DNA of 64,000 bases, from assembly GCA_036015235.1 (NCBI GenBank), contig CP107926.1, positions 7,670,001 to 7,734,000 on the forward strand. The letters are read 5' to 3'. The DNA comes from Streptomyces sp. NBC_00433. Lineage in GTDB: Bacteria; Actinomycetota; Actinomycetes; Streptomycetales; Streptomycetaceae. This document shows, piece by piece, positions 15,667 to 24,135 of the stretch; positions within the stretch are counted from its first letter, which is position 1, and every line of letters starts with the position of its first letter. The notes under the pieces were generated by a model, which searched no databases, was not told the origin of the DNA, and saw only the letters and a list, made by a program, of their open reading frames with translations. A program made the position numbers and the translations under genes.

Positions 15667-16769
15667 GCCGCGGGCGCCGGGAGCCGGCCGGTCAGCAGGC
15701 CGCGCGCCGTGCCCGCGGCGGCGGTGGCCCAGGCCGCGACCAGCACCGAGTAGAGGGCCGCCGCCAGCCAGGCCGCGGCGTGCAGCCCGGTGTGCCGGGC
15801 CAGTGCCGTGGCGCCGGTCGCGCACGTGCCGACCGGGAAGGTGAAGGCCCACCAGGTCATCGAGAACCGCAGGCCCCCGCGGGCCGCCCGCGCCACCATC
15901 GCCGCGGCCAGCGCCAGCCACAGCAGGGCGAAGCCCATGACCGGGACGCCGTAGAGGACGGCGAAGGCGCGCAGCGCCGAGGCGTACGGCGGCGCGACCG
16001 CGGAGGGAGCGTTGTCGGCGAGCGCGCCGACCGCCGTCGTGGACTGGCCGAGCGGCCCGAGCACCAGGAAGAGCGCCGGGGTCAGCGCCACCGGCAGCGG
16101 CCCGTACCGCAGCAGCCGTCCCCACACCAGCGGCAGCAGCATCAGCGTGGCCAGCAGGCTCAGGCCGAACATCGCGTAGCAGCCCAGCAGCAGCGCCTCC
16201 CGCGCCTGCCGGGCGCCGGGCGGCAGGTGCGGCACCAGCGGGGGGCCGAGCGCGGCGGCGACCATCGGCGCCACCACCGGCAGCAGCCATACGGGCGAGG
16301 CGTCCGCCGCGCCGATCCGGTGCCGCGTCACCATCAGATACGGCACCGCCGCCGCGACCAGCAGCGCGCTCGCCGCCCCCGCCGTCCACAGCGCCGCGTC
16401 CACCGCCACCGCGGCGTGCCCGCCGATCACCCGCGGCCCCAGCGTCAGCGCGCCCCCGCCGACCGAGAGCAGCGCCATCGGCAGGCAGCCGTAGAAGGGC
16501 GCGACCGCCGGGTCGAGCAGCTGCCGCCGCGCCTCGTCGCCGTGGCGGGCCCAGTGCGCCGCGCGGGCGGCGAGGACGAGCCCCAGCAGCACCGCGGCCA
16601 GCACCCACACCCCCGTGCACCCGTCCCGCACCCAGCCGGGGCTCCCGGGCAGCCCGGCCCCCGCATTCCCGACGATGGCGGTGCCCATGACGGCGGCGTA
16701 CCAGTTCGGCCCGACATGCCGGAAGCCTTCGGCGCGCACGCCCACCCGCGCGGGGACAACAGTGACCAT
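15516..16769 (-). CDS. TDT-family transporter (TehA/SLAC1-like)
   Basis: This 417-residue protein has about ten membrane helices and matches the tellurite-resistance/dicarboxylate transporter (voltage-dependent anion channel) family. It begins with the typical HVGPNWYAAVMGTAIV and contains FSMTWWAFTFPVGTCATG. It may move C4-dicarboxylates, sulfite or other anions. The ATG at 16769 precedes the family's first helix with normal spacing. The last roughly 50 residues are hydrophilic and are encoded antisense to the end of the metal-receptor gene. It is divergent from the LysR gene, which probably controls it. Confidence 0.82.
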   Translation of the reverse strand: MVTVVPARVGVRAEGFRHVGPNWYAAVMGTAIVGNAGAGLPGSPGWVRDGCTGVWVLAAVLLGLVLAARAAHWARHGDEARRQLLDPAVAPFYGCLPMALLSVGGGALTLGPRVIGGHAAVAVDAALWTAGAASALLVAAAVPYLMVTRHRIGAADASPVWLLPVVAPMVAAALGPPLVPHLPPGARQAREALLLGCYAMFGLSLLATLMLLPLVWGRLLRYGPLPVALTPALFLVLGPLGQSTTAVGALADNAPSAVAPPYASALRAFAVLYGVPVMGFALLWLALAAAMVARAARGGLRFSMTWWAFTFPVGTCATGATALARHTGLHAAAWLAAALYSVLVAAWATAAAGTARGLLTGRLPAPAAQPAVAAASASARTAGAAASDGPYQVRWRPLTSAAGMPGKDSGPSPAVKR

Positions 16770-16827
16770 GCCCCCACGATCACCCGACCCCCCACCGCGC
16801 CGGTAGCACCCGCGGAGCTATCAGGTC

Positions 16828-16842
16828 ATAAGCTGGCCTTAT
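16828..16842. promoter_or_regulatory. LysR-type box between divergent genes
   Basis: ATAAGCTGGCCTTAT has 5-bp complementary arms (6 bp with flanking C and G) and fits the T-N11-A pattern of LysR regulators (T at 16829, A at 16841). It overlaps the regulator's own start codon, which fits negative autoregulation. Confidence 0.6.
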
Positions 16843-17845
16843 GCCTGTCCCCGACCCCACCGACCCCGCAGAAGGGGCGGGCGCGGCCCCGCCCGGCCGG
16901 CGCGGAGGGCGGGAAGGCGCAGGTGGCGGGGGATCCGTGGCGCGGCGGGTGCCCGACCTCGGGGCGATGGAGCTGCTGGTCGCGGTCGCGCGGCTGGGAA
17001 GCCTGGGGCGGGCCGCACGGGAGCTGGGCATCAGCCAGCCGGCCGCCAGCGCGCGGATGCGGGCCCTTGAGCGGCAGCTCGGAGTGGCACTCGTACGGCG
17101 GTCGACGGGCGGGTCGGCGCTGACCGAGTCCGGCGCGCTGGTCACCGAATGGGCGCGGCGCGTGTTGGAGGCGGCCGAGGACTTCGACGCGGGAGCGCGG
17201 GCGCTGCGCGGGCAGCGGGACTCCCGGCTGCGGGTCGCGGCCAGCATGACCGTCGCCGAGTATCTGCTGCCCGGGTGGCTGACCGCACTGCACGGGCGGC
17301 ACCCCGGCACCGCCGTCTCGCTCGCGGCGGGCAATTCCGTGGTCGTCGCCCAGCAGGTCACCGCGGGCGAGGCGGACCTGGGCTTCGTGGAGGGCCTCGA
17401 CGTGCCCGCCGCCCTGGACGCCGCCGTGATCGGCCACGACCGGCTGCTGGTCGTCGTGGCGCCGGGCCACCCGTGGGCGGCCCGCCGCCGGCCGCTGCCC
17501 GCCGCCGAGCTGGCCGGCACCCCGCTGCTGCTGCGCGAGGAGGGCTCGGGCACCCGCCAGGTGCTCGACGCGGCGCTCGCCCCGCACGGCGGCCCGGCCG
17601 TACCGCTGCTCGAACTCGCCTCCACCACGGCCGTGAAGAGCGCGGCCGTCGGCGGCGCGGGCCCCGCCGTGCTGAGCGAGCTGGCCGTCGCCGACGAGCT
17701 GTCCGCCCACCGCCTGGTCGCCGTCCCCGTCGCCGGACTCGACCTGGGCAGGGCGCTGCGCGCGGTGTGGCCCGCCGGGCACCGCCCTGCGGGCCCGGCC
17801 CGCGACCTGCTCACACTGACCCGCCATCCGGCCCCCCGCCGATAG
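16841..17845 (+). CDS. LysR-family transcriptional regulator
   Basis: This 334-residue regulator has an unusual N-terminal extension of about 40 Gly/Arg/Pro-rich residues. The LysR winged helix follows (about 42-100: LGSLGRAARELGISQPAASA, ALERQLGVALVRRS). The periplasmic-binding-like effector domain (about 125-330) includes AGEADLGFVEG. It faces the TDT transporter gene across 71 bases containing a T-N11-A palindrome. Regulation of that anion transporter, and of itself, is the simplest reading. An internal GTG start closer to the wHTH is possible. Confidence 0.88.
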   Translation: MPVPDPTDPAEGAGAAPPGRRGGREGAGGGGSVARRVPDLGAMELLVAVARLGSLGRAARELGISQPAASARMRALERQLGVALVRRSTGGSALTESGALVTEWARRVLEAAEDFDAGARALRGQRDSRLRVAASMTVAEYLLPGWLTALHGRHPGTAVSLAAGNSVVVAQQVTAGEADLGFVEGLDVPAALDAAVIGHDRLLVVVAPGHPWAARRRPLPAAELAGTPLLLREEGSGTRQVLDAALAPHGGPAVPLLELASTTAVKSAAVGGAGPAVLSELAVADELSAHRLVAVPVAGLDLGRALRAVWPAGHRPAGPARDLLTLTRHPAPRR

Positions 17846-17897
17846 CCCGCGGGCAGCGGCGGAACCGCCCGCTTACGGGATTCTCATGCGGGGGCCA

Positions 17898-17903
17898 TAG
17901 GGT
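17898..17903 (+). promoter_or_regulatory. -10 element for a probably leaderless mRNA
   Basis: TAGGGT ends 7 bases before the GTG at 17911. This supports 17911 rather than the GTG at 17902, which would overlap the -10 itself, as the translation start. Confidence 0.45.
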
Positions 17904-17910
17904 GACCGCC

Positions 17911-18912
17911 GTGACGACGACGACCCCGCCCGGCTGGTATCCAGAACCCGGGCACACAGGCAACGGCCCGGCGATGGAACGCTGGTGGGACGGATCCGCT
18001 TGGACGGAGTACACCAGGACCGCACCGGTCCCGGCGGCGGCTCCGCAGGCGTACGGCTACCCGGCGGACGCCGGCTATCCGGGCTATCCGGGATATCCGA
18101 GCGACGCCGCGGGCGGCACCGGCGGCAAGCGCACCGGGACGGTGGTGATCGCCCTGGTCGCCTCGCTGGTCCTGATAGCCGCGATCGTCGCCGGCGTCCT
18201 CGTCCTGGGCAAGAACGGCGACAAGGACGACGCGAAGACGACCCCGACGCCCACCTCCACCGGCGGCAAGATCCCCGGCCCCGCACCGAAGCCGTCCGAC
18301 GGCGGCGACGGCGGCAGCGACACCGGAGGCGGCAGCGGCGGCTCCGACGACTCGCCGCGCGGCGACGGCAAGTCCGCCATCGACGCCTACGACGCGATCA
18401 GCCTGCCGGTGCTCGACGGCTGGACCGGCACCTCCGGCGACGTCGTCGCCCGCCTGTCGACCGGCAGCTACAAGTGCCCCGGCACCACCCCGGGCACCTG
18501 CTCCCTCGGCGGCGTCTCGGCGGAGCCGACGATCGCCGAGGAGATCACCGCCACCACGGCGGAGGCCGCGGCCAAGGCGGACATCGCCAAGAACGCCGCG
18601 GCCTCGTACAGCAAGGACACCTACGGCGCGACCACCTCGCACCAGCAGCTGAAGGCCGGTCCGGTCACCGTGGCGGGCCGGCAGGGCTACCTGGTGCGCT
18701 GGAAGGTCGTCACCGCGTCCGGGACCAAGGGCTACGTCGAGTCGCTGGTCTTCCCCTCGCCGACCACCAAGCAACTGGTGCTGGTCCGCTTCGGCTTCGA
18801 CATCGCCGACAAGGCGCCGGGCCTCGACGTGATGGACCAGATCACCCAGGGCATCAAGACCGACACCAGCCAGGGCAGCGGCAGCACCGGGGGCACCGGC
18901 ACGGGCGTCTGA
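17911..18912 (+). CDS. DUF2510 membrane-anchored protein
   Basis: This 333-residue protein begins with a DUF2510 module (about 5-40: PPGWYPEPGHTG with MERWWDGSAWTEYTR), common in actinobacterial membrane proteins and thought to be cytoplasmic. A Pro/Tyr/Gly-rich stretch follows, then a single transmembrane helix (about 75-100: VVIALVASLVLIAAIVAG) and a Gly/Ser/Asp linker. An extracytoplasmic domain of about 200 residues contains two cysteines (YKCPGTTPGTCSLGG). The function is unknown; a surface-exposed sensory or structural role is plausible. Confidence 0.75.
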   Translation: MTTTTPPGWYPEPGHTGNGPAMERWWDGSAWTEYTRTAPVPAAAPQAYGYPADAGYPGYPGYPSDAAGGTGGKRTGTVVIALVASLVLIAAIVAGVLVLGKNGDKDDAKTTPTPTSTGGKIPGPAPKPSDGGDGGSDTGGGSGGSDDSPRGDGKSAIDAYDAISLPVLDGWTGTSGDVVARLSTGSYKCPGTTPGTCSLGGVSAEPTIAEEITATTAEAAAKADIAKNAAASYSKDTYGATTSHQQLKAGPVTVAGRQGYLVRWKVVTASGTKGYVESLVFPSPTTKQLVLVRFGFDIADKAPGLDVMDQITQGIKTDTSQGSGSTGGTGTGV

Positions 18913-18951
18913 GTCCCGCCGTCGCCGTCGCCGTCGCCGTCGGTCCGCGCC

Positions 18952-18988
18952 CGGGTCCGTCACCGCCGTCACGGCGGCGGCGGACCCG
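18952..18988. terminator. Bidirectional terminator between convergent genes
   Basis: Outer arms CGGGTCCG/CGGACCCG and inner arms CCGCCGT/ACGGCGG form a long stem-loop between the DUF2510 gene and the opposite-strand aldolase gene. A short CGTCGC tandem run precedes it. Confidence 0.65.
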
Positions 18989-19002
18989 CCCCGGTCCTCA
19001 GA

Positions 19003-20205
19003 TCACAGGAAGGTCTTGCCCTCGCCGCGGTAGGTCGGCACCACCGCCGTCACCTCGTCGCCCTCTATCAGGTGCAGCTCGGCGAACCGCTCGCACATCT
19101 CCCCGGCCTTCGCGTGCCGGAACCACACCTTGTCGCCGATCAGCAGATCGTCCGCGGCCGACCCCAGCAGCGGGGTCTGCACCTCGCCCGGCCCCTCCTG
19201 CGGGTCGTAACGCAGCCCCTCGGGCAGATACGGCACCGGCAGCCGGTCGCCGCCCGCCGCCCCCGAGGCCGGGTAGCCGCCACCGAGCACGGTGACCACA
19301 CCGACGCCAGGGCGGCGCACCACGGGCTGCGCGAAGAGCGCGGCCGGGCGGCCGCGGAATGACGTGTAGTTGTCGAAGAGCCGCGGCAGGTAGAGGCCGG
19401 AGCCCGCCGCGATCTCCGTGACCGCGGCCTCCACGGCGGTGTGCTGCACACTCCCTGTGCCGCCGCCGTTGACGAACTCCAGCCCCGGCTCGACAGCCCG
19501 CACCGCCCGTACGGCCTCGGCCCTGCGCGCCGCCAGCTCCTTGCGCGCGGCGGACTGCATCAGGCGTATCGCGAGCGACCGCGCGGGCCGCCCCCGCACC
19601 GCGTCGCCGACACCCGCGATATGCCCCTCGTAGGCCATGATGCCCACCAGCCGGAAGCCCGGCCGGGCGGTGATCGTACGCGCCAGGGCCGCCAGCGGCT
19701 CCGGGTCGTGCAAGGACGAGCGCAGCGCCCCGATCCGCAGCCGCCCGGCCAGCTTGCGCAGGCTGGTGTCGAGTTCCAGGCAGACCCTGACCGTCTCGGT
19801 GCCCGAGCCGCGGGCCGCGTCGATCAGGTCGAGCTGCGCCACATCGTCCACCATCACGGTGACCGCGGCCGCGAGCTTGGGGTCGGCGGCCAGTTCGGCG
19901 TAGGCGGCGCGGTCCGCCGAGGGGTAGGCCAGCAGGACGTCGGTGTGGCCCGCCCTGGCCAGCCACAGCGACTCGGCGAGCGTGAACGACATCAGGCCCG
20001 CGAAGCCGTCGTGCTCCAGGGCGCGTTCCAGCAGCGCCCGGCACCGTACCGACTTCGTCGCGATCCGGATCGGCTTGCCCCCGGCCCGCCGCGCCAGGTC
20101 ATCGGCGTTCGCGTCGAAGGCGGCCAGGTCCACGACGGCCACCGGGGCGTCGAGATGGGCGGTGGCCCGGTCGTACCGGGTGCGGTCGGCTGTGCGCTCT
20201 GACAT
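19003..20205 (-). CDS. PLP-dependent amino acid deaminase/aldolase (D-threonine aldolase-like)
   Basis: This 400-residue enzyme is of fold type III (alanine-racemase N-terminal barrel) with a C-terminal D-serine-dehydratase-like domain. The probable PLP lysine is Lys51 in IRIATKSVRCRA. The glycine-rich phosphate site is LEFVNGGGTGS, and LLIGDKVWFRHAKAGEMCE near the end supplies the metal-binding His/Cys typical of D-threonine aldolase and D-serine dehydratase. It likely cleaves or deaminates beta-hydroxy D-amino acids. The ATG at 20205 begins just before family homology. A palindrome 21 bases upstream suggests repressor control. Confidence 0.85.
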   Translation of the reverse strand: MSERTADRTRYDRATAHLDAPVAVVDLAAFDANADDLARRAGGKPIRIATKSVRCRALLERALEHDGFAGLMSFTLAESLWLARAGHTDVLLAYPSADRAAYAELAADPKLAAAVTVMVDDVAQLDLIDAARGSGTETVRVCLELDTSLRKLAGRLRIGALRSSLHDPEPLAALARTITARPGFRLVGIMAYEGHIAGVGDAVRGRPARSLAIRLMQSAARKELAARRAEAVRAVRAVEPGLEFVNGGGTGSVQHTAVEAAVTEIAAGSGLYLPRLFDNYTSFRGRPAALFAQPVVRRPGVGVVTVLGGGYPASGAAGGDRLPVPYLPEGLRYDPQEGPGEVQTPLLGSAADDLLIGDKVWFRHAKAGEMCERFAELHLIEGDEVTAVVPTYRGEGKTFL

Positions 20206-20225
20206 GTCGCGCAGCTTGCCAGACC

Positions 20226-20247
20226 GGGCCTACCGAACGGTAGGCCC
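20226..20247. promoter_or_regulatory. TetR-like palindrome before the aldolase gene
   Basis: GGGCCTACCG-AA-CGGTAGGCCC is a perfect 10-bp inverted repeat with a TACCG..CGGTA core, 21 bases upstream of the minus-strand start. It is in position to block the promoter or early elongation. Confidence 0.55.
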
Positions 20248-20339
20248 GCGGCGCACGGCCCGTGGGAACCGTAGGCCCCAGCTACCCCGTAGAGTGACGC
20301 GCAAGCCGCGCGGATACAGGTCATACGAGGGGGCGCCGG

Positions 20340-21938
20340 GTGAGCACCGGAGTGGACAACGGAGAACCCCCGGCGTCTCCGTTCCCCACCCTCCACCCCC
20401 GCACGCCCCGCCAGGACCACCCCGACGGCACGGTCCCGCCGCCCCCGCGCCACCGCCCCGTCCCCCCACCCCCCAACCCGGCCACCCGCCTGTCCGAGCT
20501 GACCGACCCCGACGCCCCGGCTGACGCCGGCCCGGGGGCGCCGCCGGTGAACGAGGCTGCTGGGGTTGGGGCTGGGGCCACGACGCCGACGCCTGTGTCT
20601 GTTCCTGTGCCGCCTCAGGCCCCCGCGCCCGCGGCGCCCTCGCTGCCCGCCGCGGCTCCGCCCGTCCCGCCCCGCGTACCCGCACCCGCTGCGGCGCCCG
20701 GCGCGGCCGGCGCGGTGCCGCCCCGGCCGACCGCGCCGCCTCCGCCTACTGCCGAGCCTTCGTCGTCGGCGCCGCATATTGCGGCGCCGTCCGGCTCGGT
20801 TCCGCCTGCGCCTATCGCCGAGCCTTCGGCGTCGCGCAATGCGGCGTCCTCCGCCGTGGCCCCGCCTCTGCCTGCTGCCGAGCCGCCAGCCTCGCGTATT
20901 GCCGCGCCGTCCCCCTCCGCCCCGCCTCAGTCGGAGGCCGAGGCACGTGTGGGTGCGGGGGTGCCGGACGCCCCGCCCGTACCGCCGCCCCCGGTGCACC
21001 CGCCGCGGCCGGTGACCGTCACGCCGCTGCCCGCGGCCGCGGGGCCGCCGCAGGCCGCGCACATGGCGCCGCCTTCCGCGCCGCCCCTGCCCGCGCAGGC
21101 CGCGCACATGGCGCAGCCCCTTCTCCCCCCTGCCGCAGCGCCCCGGCGCAGCCGCGGGGTCAGGGGTGCCGTGGCAGTGTGCGTCGTCGTCGGGCTCGGC
21201 CTGATCGGCGGCGCCATCGGCGGGGCCGTGATCGACCACGGCCCGCACGTGGTGCCGCAGGCCGCTCCGGGGAGTGCCGCCGAGTTCGGGCAGGCGCGGC
21301 AGGTGTGGCACAGCGCGCCGGTGGACACCCTCTTCCCGCCGACCGTGGCGGGCAAGGGCGCGGGACCGGGCGGAGCGGACCGGGTCTGGACACGGGTCGG
21401 GGTCGCCGCGCCGGGGGACTGCGCGGGGGCGTTCGACACGCTGCTCGACCAGGTGCTCGCGCCCACCGGCTGCCTGCGGCTGCTGCGGGCGACCTACGTG
21501 GACAGCACGTCGACCACCGTCACGACCGTGGGCCTGCTGGTCACTTCCGCGGACCGGGCCGGGATGCAGGCGCTCAGCCGGCGCTGGACCGGCGAGCACC
21601 TGGGCGACCGTACGGACCTGATACCGCGGCCCGTGGCCTTCCCCCGCACGCCCGCGGCCCGCTTCGGCACGGCGCAGCGCGGCAGTTGGAGCGTGGAGGT
21701 CTCGTCCGACCTGCCCTTCGTCGTCTACGCGGTCAGCGGCTTCGCCGACGGCCGCAAGGTGTCGAGCCCGCAGCCCGCTTCCCTCGCGACGGCCGCGGGC
21801 GCCACCACCGCACCCGCCCAGGCGGGCCTCGGCCACGACGCCACCGGCCTGGCCAAGGCCGTCTACGACCGGCTGACCGCCACGGTGGCCGCGCGGCTGC
21901 ACCCGACCGCCACCCCCGGGACGGAGAAGCACCGGTGA
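20340..21938 (+). CDS. Proline-rich single-pass membrane protein
   Basis: This 532-residue protein has an extremely Pro/Ala-rich cytoplasmic half (about 1-265) made of loosely repeated AAPS, AEPS and PPVP units. One transmembrane helix follows (about 273-297: AVAVCVVVGLGLIGGAIGGAV), then an extracytoplasmic domain of about 230 residues with two cysteines. The GTG start follows GAGGGGG. It directly precedes the mycosin-like protease and shares its strand and spacing, so it may act with it at the membrane. Type VII secretion loci often contain proline-rich membrane proteins. No enzymatic motif is seen. Confidence 0.7.
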   Translation: MSTGVDNGEPPASPFPTLHPRTPRQDHPDGTVPPPPRHRPVPPPPNPATRLSELTDPDAPADAGPGAPPVNEAAGVGAGATTPTPVSVPVPPQAPAPAAPSLPAAAPPVPPRVPAPAAAPGAAGAVPPRPTAPPPPTAEPSSSAPHIAAPSGSVPPAPIAEPSASRNAASSAVAPPLPAAEPPASRIAAPSPSAPPQSEAEARVGAGVPDAPPVPPPPVHPPRPVTVTPLPAAAGPPQAAHMAPPSAPPLPAQAAHMAQPLLPPAAAPRRSRGVRGAVAVCVVVGLGLIGGAIGGAVIDHGPHVVPQAAPGSAAEFGQARQVWHSAPVDTLFPPTVAGKGAGPGGADRVWTRVGVAAPGDCAGAFDTLLDQVLAPTGCLRLLRATYVDSTSTTVTTVGLLVTSADRAGMQALSRRWTGEHLGDRTDLIPRPVAFPRTPAARFGTAQRGSWSVEVSSDLPFVVYAVSGFADGRKVSSPQPASLATAAGATTAPAQAGLGHDATGLAKAVYDRLTATVAARLHPTATPGTEKHR

Positions 21939-22036
21939 CCGCCGTGAACGCCGTGACCGGCCCCACCGGCCAGGCGCCGGCAATGTACGCAGCCGCGGCG
22001 ATGCGCCCGGCCCCCGGGACGGAGAAGCCCCGATGA
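21935..22036 (+). CDS. Possible 33-residue translationally coupled ORF
   Basis: A GTG overlaps the upstream stop (GTGA) and the TGA stop overlaps the ATG of the protease (ATGA), giving unbroken coupling across the gap. The sequence CCGGGACGGAGAAGC with the following start occurs at both ends of the ORF, so it may have arisen by duplication of the initiation region. The peptide has no recognisable domain. Translation is unproven. Confidence 0.35.
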   Translation: MTAVNAVTGPTGQAPAMYAAAAMRPAPGTEKPR

Positions 22037-23268
22037 CCCGCCGCATCACCCTGCCGGTCAGGGCGGTCGCCGTCGTCGCGGCCGCCGGCGCGCTGCTCGC
22101 CGTGGGCGGCGGGCCCGCCGCCGCGGACACCGTCAGGGACCGGGAATGGGCGCTGGCGGCGCTGCACGCGCAGAAGGCCTGGGAGACCAGCAAGGGCGCG
22201 GGAGTGACCGTCGCCGTGCTCGACACCGGGGTGGACGCCACCCATCCCGACCTCACCGGCCAGGTGCTGGCGGGCAAGGACATGGTCGGGTTCGGGTCCT
22301 CCCGGGGGGACAAGACGTGGGCCAACCACGGCACCGGGATGGCCGCGATCATCGCCGGGCACGGACATGGGACGGGTGACGGCAAGGGCGTGCTCGGGAT
22401 CGCGCCCGAGGCGAAGATCCTGCCGGTGCGGGTGATCCTGGAGGAGAAGGACCCGCAGCGCGACAAGGCAAGGAAGAGCCGGGGCGGGGCGCTGCCCGAG
22501 GGCATCAGGTGGGCCGCCGACCACGGCGCCGACGTCATCAACCTCTCCCTCGGGGACGACAGCGCGACCGCCGCACCGGTCGCCGCCGAGGCCGACGCCA
22601 TCCAGTACGCCCTCGGCAAGGGCGTCGTGGTGGTCGCCTCCGCGGGCAACAGCGGTGACAAGGCGGACCGTTCCTCCTACCCGGCGGCCTACCCGGGCGT
22701 GATCGCGGTGGCCGCGGTCGACCAGAGCGGCGGCCACCCGGCCTTCTCCACCCACCGCTGGTACGCCGCGGTGGCCGCGCCCGGCGAGGACGTGGTGATC
22801 GCCGACCCGAACCGCAAGTATTACGACGGCCTGGGCACGAGTGCCGCCTCCGCCTACGTGTCGGGCGCGGCCGCGCTGCTCAGGTCCGCGTATCCGAAGC
22901 TGAGCCCGCTGCAGATCAAGCAGGTGCTCCAGGACACCACCCGGCACAAGCCCAAGGGCGGCAGGAGCGACGAGATGGGCACCGGCGAGATCGACCCGGC
23001 CGCGGCGCTCGCCGCGGCCGCGAAGCTCACGCCGGGACCGGTCGCGCCCGCCGCGGCGACCTATCCGCACCGCTACTTCGGCTCGGGCCCAGACCCGCTG
23101 CCGGTGCCGGCCGCCGGGTCGAGCGTCCTCGGCAACGGCGTCGCCGCCGCCTTCGGCGCCGTCGGCGCGGTGCTGATCGCACTGGCCGCGCTGCTGTGGT
23201 TCCGGCCGCGGCGGTCCACCCCCGCGGGCGACGTGACCCCGCCGGATAGAGTGCCCGAGTGGCGCTGA
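22033..23268 (+). CDS. Mycosin-like type VII secretion subtilisin protease
   Basis: This 411-residue S8 serine protease has a signal peptide (about 1-31), catalytic Asp64 (VLDTGVDATHPDL), His99 (NHGTGMA) and Ser270 (GTSAAS). A C-terminal transmembrane helix (about 370-393) is followed by a basic tail. This domain order is that of mycosins, the membrane proteases of type VII secretion systems. No EccB/C/D/E or WXG100 gene lies in the window, so it is an orphan here. It overlaps the next gene by 10 bases and the short ORF before it by 4. Confidence 0.85.
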   Translation: MTRRITLPVRAVAVVAAAGALLAVGGGPAAADTVRDREWALAALHAQKAWETSKGAGVTVAVLDTGVDATHPDLTGQVLAGKDMVGFGSSRGDKTWANHGTGMAAIIAGHGHGTGDGKGVLGIAPEAKILPVRVILEEKDPQRDKARKSRGGALPEGIRWAADHGADVINLSLGDDSATAAPVAAEADAIQYALGKGVVVVASAGNSGDKADRSSYPAAYPGVIAVAAVDQSGGHPAFSTHRWYAAVAAPGEDVVIADPNRKYYDGLGTSAASAYVSGAAALLRSAYPKLSPLQIKQVLQDTTRHKPKGGRSDEMGTGEIDPAAALAAAAKLTPGPVAPAAATYPHRYFGSGPDPLPVPAAGSSVLGNGVAAAFGAVGAVLIALAALLWFRPRRSTPAGDVTPPDRVPEWR

Positions 23269-23993
23269 AGAACATCCCCGACCCCGGTTACGCCGACGAC
23301 GACGGCTCCGCCGCCCCCGCCCTGACCGCGGCCCTTGCCGCGTGGGACGCGGACCGCGGCCAGGAGGGTGCGGTGATCGAGGCGCTGCGGACCGCCAGGC
23401 TGCTGGTGCCGGTGATCGCGGTGCTGGGCGAGGCCGAGACCGGCGAGGACGGGCTGCGCCGGGAGAAGAGCAGCGACATGGCGGTGCCGACCATCCAGGC
23501 ACCCGGCGGGCGGAAGGCGCTGCCCGCCTTCACCTCCACCGCCGCGCTGGCCCGCTGGCGGCAGGACGCGCGGCCGGTCGCCGTACCGCTGCACCAGGCC
23601 TTGCGCGCGCTCGCCCAGGAGGGCGCGGACACGCTGCTGATCGACCTCGCGGGGCCGGTCGCGTACGAGCTGACGGGCGCCGCGCTGCGCAGCGCCGCCG
23701 ACGGCCCGGGGCACGGCGAACCGCTGGCGGACCCGGCGGTGCGTGCCGCGCTGCGGGCTGCGGTGGCCGCGGAGCCCGGCGTGGCGCGCGCCCACCTGAC
23801 TCCCGGCACCGACAGCGACGGCACCCTCGGCCTGGTCCTCGCGCCCGGCGCGGACGTCGTACGCACCGGGCAGGCGCTGGCCGCCGCCCTGGCCGCGGAC
23901 GACACGCTGCGCGCGGGGCTGCGCCGAGGCATCGACCTGGCCCTGCTGCCGCCGGACGCCACGCTGCCGGGGGAACCGCTCTTCACCCGCTGA
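23259..23993 (+). CDS. SseB-family protein
   Basis: This 244-residue soluble protein has the SseB N-terminal domain (about 20-130: LRTARLLVPVIAV, SSDMAVPTIQAPGGRKALPAF, TSTAALARWR) and a C-terminal domain of the same family. In Streptomyces such proteins are conserved near the infC-pheT region; their role is unknown. The GTG start overlaps the end of the mycosin gene. TAGAGT (23247-23252) ends 6 bases before it, so a separate leaderless transcript is also possible. Confidence 0.8.
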   Translation: MALKNIPDPGYADDDGSAAPALTAALAAWDADRGQEGAVIEALRTARLLVPVIAVLGEAETGEDGLRREKSSDMAVPTIQAPGGRKALPAFTSTAALARWRQDARPVAVPLHQALRALAQEGADTLLIDLAGPVAYELTGAALRSAADGPGHGEPLADPAVRAALRAAVAAEPGVARAHLTPGTDSDGTLGLVLAPGADVVRTGQALAAALAADDTLRAGLRRGIDLALLPPDATLPGEPLFTR

Positions 23994-24135
23994 CGGCCGT
24001 CCTCGGCCCGCGGACCTGCGGACCGACCCGCGAAGCCGGCCTCTCCCGCTCCGCCCGCCTTTCCTCCGAGATGTGCGTCTCACCCGGAAGGCCGAGAATG
24101 CGAGCAGGCAAGAGATCATCTTCGTGGAGGTCCGG

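Noticed and set aside
14860..16620. Very long minus-strand open frame running upstream from the exonuclease gene
   Set aside because: It is antisense to the metal-receptor gene and in another frame of the TDT gene. Its composition is Gly/Arg-rich as expected from GC-rich shadow frames; only the part from 13918 to 14859 shows family motifs.
18921..18945. CGTCGC tandem run as a regulatory repeat
   Set aside because: Only about four short units in GC-rich DNA next to a terminator; probably slippage.
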